Of a stretch of DNA of 17,097 nt, positions 14,579 to 17,097 are shown piece after piece. This DNA comes from Spirochaetales bacterium. GTDB lineage: Bacteria; Spirochaetota; Spirochaetia; Sphaerochaetales; Sphaerochaetaceae. A program made the translations under genes and the position numbers. Where the stretch lies: positions 1 through 17,097 of the forward strand of contig JALFCJ010000257.1 of assembly GCA_022771185.1 (NCBI GenBank). Direction: 5' to 3'. The notes under the pieces were generated by a model. That model was not told the origin of the DNA and made no database searches. It saw nothing but the letters and a program-made list of their open reading frames with translations. Position 1 is the stretch's first letter, and each line of letters starts with the position of its first letter.

Positions 14579-14607
14579 TTGAAAGAAATAGTGTTTTTAT
14601 GTTAGAT
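14579..14607 (+). promoter_or_regulatory. promoter of the CAT-anticodon tRNA
   Basis: TTGAAA (14579-14584), 17-nt spacer, TTAGAT (14602-14607); a TG precedes an alternative TAGATT one base on. Transcription would begin about 6 nt before the tRNA. Confidence 0.55.
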
Positions 14608-14619
14608 TGTCTTAGCTTT

Positions 14620-14692
14620 CCCCCTCTAGCTCAGTGGTTAGAGCAGAAGACTCATAATCTTTTGGTCGTTGGTTCAAGTCCATCGGGGGGGA
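14620..14692 (+). tRNA. tRNA with CAT anticodon (tRNA-Met elongator or tRNA-Ile2)
   Basis: A 73-nt cloverleaf can be folded by eye: acceptor 14620-14626 (CCCCCTC) with 14685-14691 (seven G), D stem GCTC/GAGC around AGTGGTTA, anticodon stem 14646-14650/14658-14662, loop CTCATAA with anticodon CAT at 14653-14655, 5-nt variable loop, T loop TTCAAGT, discriminator A14692. The T stem has one T-T mismatch, and CCA is not encoded. It is not the initiator, as the anticodon stem lacks the three G-C pairs. The D arm, anticodon loop and T arm resemble both elongator Met and the E. coli Ile2 (CAT, lysidine-modified) tRNA, so the amino acid is left open. Confidence 0.85.
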
Positions 14693-14696
14693 CGAG

Positions 14697-14727
14697 GTCC
14701 CTGAGAATATCGGGGACATTTTTATTT
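14697..14727 (+). terminator. rho-independent terminator of the tRNA gene
   Basis: An 8-bp stem with one wobble (GTCCCTGA paired with TCGGGGAC), 5-nt loop, followed by ATTTTTATTT. It lies 4 nt after the tRNA. Confidence 0.8.
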
Positions 14728-14729
14728 GT

Positions 14730-14756
14730 AAAAAACCCGGTTTCCCGGGCTTTTTT
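14730..14756 (-). terminator. rho-independent terminator of the uronate operon (bidirectional look)
   Basis: On the minus strand CCCGG, a GAAA (GNRA) tetraloop, CCGGG, then six T. It overlaps the isomerase stop codon. On the plus strand the same hairpin is followed by C and six T, so it also backs up the tRNA terminator. Confidence 0.85.
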
Positions 14757-15609
14757 AAAGTGTAATTGCGTCGTATTGCTTTTTTAGGTTTTCTACACAC
14801 CATTTAGCATTCTCAGGTGTCGTGTTCTCCAGTGTAGCATAGACAAATGGTTTCTCTTTCTTAAGGAACTTCAAAATATTTGTATAATCCATCTCGCCTG
14901 TTCCTGCGCCTACACTCTTTAGGCCATATCCTTCCCCTGGAGTGTAGATAAAATCCTTGAAGTGAACCATTGCGATATCTGGGCCAAGGAGCTCTATCGC
15001 TTCCTGGAAGACTTCTTCGCGGTGTTCAACGTTATCGAGGTCCAGCATATTTACAGGATCGAAAAGAACCTGAAGGTTATGGGAACCGATTTCATCCAAT
15101 ACTCTTCTACATACTTTCGGCCCCCAGACAATATGTCTTGCAACAGGCTCGATAGCGAGAGTGACTCCATAATTTTCTGCACACTTTACAACTGGCTTAA
15201 GTTCCTTAATAAAAGTAGAGAGAGCCTTGTCTGTCCTACACTCAGGGCAGTACTTATATTCTACGTTTGGAGCACCAGTTTCTGTCCCTACCATTCCACA
15301 GCCCAAGAGAGAAGCAAAACGAATATGTGCAAAATACTTTTCTCTTGCACCTTTCATATACTCTTCGTCTGGATTAGCTAGGTTAAGGTAGTTACCAATG
15401 ACTGCTATATCCAATTCGTTCTTCTCAAATAAATGCCTTAGGTAATTGGCATATCCGGGAGTCAAGGCAGATGGAGTACATGGATACTCTTTCAATGCCT
15501 TTGAGAGTGCCAAATGCACACAAGAAAATCCCTTTCCCTTTACAATCGGCAACAATTCTTCCAAAGGTAGTTTTTCCGCGTCGTGTAATCTTAAACCAAA
15601 CTGAACCAT
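14755..15609 (-). CDS. TIM-barrel sugar isomerase/epimerase-family protein
   Basis: 284-residue protein of the xylose isomerase-like TIM barrel (AP endonuclease 2) superfamily, whose members isomerise or epimerise sugars and keto-sugars with a divalent metal. The four ligand positions are at the strand ends: Glu154 (LAIEPV), Asp184 (LFDPVNM), His216 (MVHFKD) and Glu261 (ATLEN). It is about the usual length. It begins 9 nt after the GH105 stop, and its GGAGGAG ribosome site overlaps that stop codon, so the two are translationally close. With an altronate dehydratase and a GH105 in the operon, a role in uronate or pectin-sugar conversion is inferred; the exact substrate cannot be read. Confidence 0.85.
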   Translation of the reverse strand: MVQFGLRLHDAEKLPLEELLPIVKGKGFSCVHLALSKALKEYPCTPSALTPGYANYLRHLFEKNELDIAVIGNYLNLANPDEEYMKGAREKYFAHIRFASLLGCGMVGTETGAPNVEYKYCPECRTDKALSTFIKELKPVVKCAENYGVTLAIEPVARHIVWGPKVCRRVLDEIGSHNLQVLFDPVNMLDLDNVEHREEVFQEAIELLGPDIAMVHFKDFIYTPGEGYGLKSVGAGTGEMDYTNILKFLKKEKPFVYATLENTTPENAKWCVENLKKQYDAITL

Positions 15610-15618
15610 TAACTCCTC

Positions 15619-16713
15619 CTATCGTCTAACATACTCCGAGTATGCCATCATGCAAGCGGCGGCGCCATGCTGATTGTCCACTCCTTGCTTCTCAGATAGA
15701 TAATAGCGGGGAGAGCCGTCTCTGTCACGTCTATTATCAGGCCCGGGTCCTAGTCCCGCAGAAGCGCAGATACCATATAAGTGAAGTATTCCATCTTCGC
15801 TCTTGAGATATGTTCTTCTTATGCCGTCCAATATCTCTTCTCCAATCTTTCCATATCCCGCACGGAGCATTCCCAGTCTCTCGCCTTTCATCAAAGCATA
15901 AGAAACCATACCGGATCCGCTTGTCTCAGGATAATTTCCTTCCATATCCTTTTCATCAACAAGCTGATAGAACATATTTGTCTTATCGTCTTTGTACACC
16001 AAGAGGCGATCTATTGCGTTCTTTAGCATTGGGATAAGATTATCAGCAAGTTTTGTGTGCTTCCTTGCTATCTCGTAAGTATCCACCATAGCCATCAGGA
16101 ACCAGCCCTCCGCTCTAAGCCACACACACTTTGATTTGCCACTCTCTTTATCACACCAATCCATCTTTCTGGATGTGTCGTTGGCGTGGACATATAAGCC
16201 TCTGTTTTCGTCCCATAGAAGGCTATGGGCGGAAGAGAACTGAGAGAACACATCTTCCCACTTTTCAAAGTCACTGAAGTCGACAATACACTGGGCATAA
16301 AAAGGCTGACCCATATATAAGCCGTCAAGCCATACCTGATCCGGGTATATATCTTTATGCCAGAAGTTTCCCTCTTTTGTCCGAGGGTAGTCGGAAAGCA
16401 TCGAGTATACTTTCTCAACAGCCTTTACGTATCTTGGGTCCCCTGTAAGATTACGAAGGAGAATCAAAGTCTTGCCAAAAGAAATCTTATCGATATTCCT
16501 GCTTTCAGGGCATAGATTCACTACACTTCCATCAGGAAGCATCAGATAACGGGAGGAAGAGAATATCGCTTCACGCCAAGAGTTGTCACCGGTAGCAGAT
16601 GCCAAGTCATCAAATCCCACCATAATGATGTCGTCTTTATAGTTCCATTTCTGCTTATCAAGCCAGAAAGGAAGTACAGTATCTTTATATTGTCTGAAAT
16701 ATGTCTCCCACAT
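15619..16713 (-). CDS. GH105 family unsaturated rhamnogalacturonyl/glucuronyl hydrolase
   Basis: 364-residue cytoplasmic (no signal peptide) glycoside hydrolase of the GH105/GH88 clan, (alpha/alpha)6 barrel. It hydrates and cleaves the unsaturated uronic acid that polysaccharide lyases leave at the end of pectin oligosaccharides. Visible: VWLDGLYMGQPFYA (127-140) with catalytic Asp130, YVHAND (174-179), WLRAEGWFLMAMVDTYE (198-214), ETSGSGMVSYAL (263-274), and the end motif NQHGAAACMMAYSE (347-360). Start set at 16713 by GGAGG 7 nt upstream; an ATG seven codons earlier lacks a ribosome site and lies against the previous stop. It is the middle gene of the operon. Confidence 0.9.
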   Translation of the reverse strand: MWETYFRQYKDTVLPFWLDKQKWNYKDDIIMVGFDDLASATGDNSWREAIFSSSRYLMLPDGSVVNLCPESRNIDKISFGKTLILLRNLTGDPRYVKAVEKVYSMLSDYPRTKEGNFWHKDIYPDQVWLDGLYMGQPFYAQCIVDFSDFEKWEDVFSQFSSAHSLLWDENRGLYVHANDTSRKMDWCDKESGKSKCVWLRAEGWFLMAMVDTYEIARKHTKLADNLIPMLKNAIDRLLVYKDDKTNMFYQLVDEKDMEGNYPETSGSGMVSYALMKGERLGMLRAGYGKIGEEILDGIRRTYLKSEDGILHLYGICASAGLGPGPDNRRDRDGSPRYYLSEKQGVDNQHGAAACMMAYSEYVRR

Positions 16714-16737
16714 TCTCTTTCCTCCTTTTGTCATCTA

Positions 16738-17097
16738 TCAAGTGATAGGTGCCGGGTTGTCGATAATTAGGTCGTTGTATATACCGAGAGCTTCAGCCCT
16801 GCTCTTCTTGCCGCTGGCGCAGTCAAGAATCAAATTATAGACTTGGAGTCCTACTTCCTCGAAAGTTCCTTCTCCTGTAATGATGTCTCCTGTGTCGATA
16901 TCGAAGATATCGTTCCACTTTTCCCTAATCTCATGGCGAGTACAGAGCTTGATGATAGGAATCTCCTTAAGGCTATATGGAGTACCGCGACCTGTAGAGA
17001 AGACTTGAAGTGTTATTCCTGAAGCAAGCTGTGTAGGTCCACAGACGATGTCAGAAGCCGGAGTGGCGATAAAGTTCATCCCATGTTTTGTAGGAAT
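16738..17097 (-). CDS. uxaA: UxaA-family altronate dehydratase, C-terminal part (runs off the window)
   Basis: The last 119 residues of an open frame that continues past the right edge (no start in the window that makes sense). The sequence matches the large C-terminal domain of UxaA/GarD altronate and galactarate dehydratases: TKHGMNF, ATPASDIVCGPTQLASG, VFSTGRGTPY, then PIIKLCTRHEIREKW, GDIITGEGTFEEVG, the LDCASGKKS stretch and NDLIIDNPAP at the end. Altronate dehydratase makes 2-keto-3-deoxygluconate in galacturonate breakdown. The GH105 gene starts 24 nt after its stop, consistent with one operon for pectin-derived uronates. Galactarate-type (GarD) specificity cannot be excluded from this end alone. 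Confidence 0.85.
   Translation of the reverse strand: MPTKHGMNFIATPASDIVCGPTQLASGITLQVFSTGRGTPYSLKEIPIIKLCTRHEIREKWNDIFDIDTGDIITGEGTFEEVGLQVYNLILDCASGKKSRAEALGIYNDLIIDNPAPIT

Noticed and set aside
1..17097. CRISPR arrays, insertion sequences, phage genes, riboswitch or T-box leaders
   Set aside because: No regularly spaced repeats, transposase or phage motifs, or long structured leaders were seen; lysS appears leaderless, which excludes a T-box.

Overview
This window most likely comes from a spirochaete (Spirochaetota, perhaps the Sphaerochaeta/Treponema side). The reasons are a class I (archaeal-type) lysyl-tRNA synthetase, which among bacteria is typical of spirochaetes and a few other groups, several Sec-exported or lipid-anchored envelope proteins, and an AT-leaning moderate base composition. 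A pectin/uronate sugar locus at the right edge suggests a carbohydrate-fermenting, possibly gut-associated organism. The taxonomic call is inference; no rRNA gene is present.

Layout. 25-1089 (-): a small outer-membrane-like beta-barrel protein and, upstream of it, a two-helix membrane protein with a PH/GRAM-like tail. 1208-3310 (+): a large lipoprotein with beta-sandwich and propeller-like parts. 3379-5068 (-): an OGG1-type 8-oxoguanine DNA glycosylase and an exported endonuclease/exonuclease/phosphatase lipoprotein. 5265-6854 (+): an AAA-ATPase-like/PD-(D/E)XK (DUF1703) protein with T/A-rich codons unlike its neighbours. 6943-8479: divergent clpP (-) and era (+) around a perfect inverted repeat. 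8503-10505 (-): ktrB-ktrA potassium uptake operon. 10549-12135 (-): class I lysS. 12224-12811 (+): an exported protein resembling RlpA/SPOR, convergent with an Omp85-like barrel (12808-13977, -). 14096-14509 (-): a VOC-fold protein. 14620-14692 (+): a tRNA with CAT anticodon and its own promoter and terminator. 14755-17097 (-): operon of UxaA-family altronate dehydratase (cut by the window edge), a GH105 unsaturated glucuronyl/rhamnogalacturonyl hydrolase and a TIM-barrel sugar isomerase/epimerase-like protein.

The most notable non-gene pattern is promoter architecture. Five genes (ogg, clpP, era, lysS and the RlpA-like gene) lack a Shine-Dalgarno sequence and instead have a TATAAT-like -10 box exactly 6 nt (7 for lysS) before the start ATG, which predicts leaderless mRNAs. 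Other genes here (the big lipoprotein, DUF1703 protein, Omp85-like protein, VOC protein, GH105, isomerase, ktrA) have ordinary Shine-Dalgarno sites. Two initiation modes therefore seem to coexist side by side, with housekeeping and repair genes enriched in the leaderless set.

No CRISPR array, insertion sequence, phage or complete defence system is seen. No intergenic stretch exceeds 300 bases.
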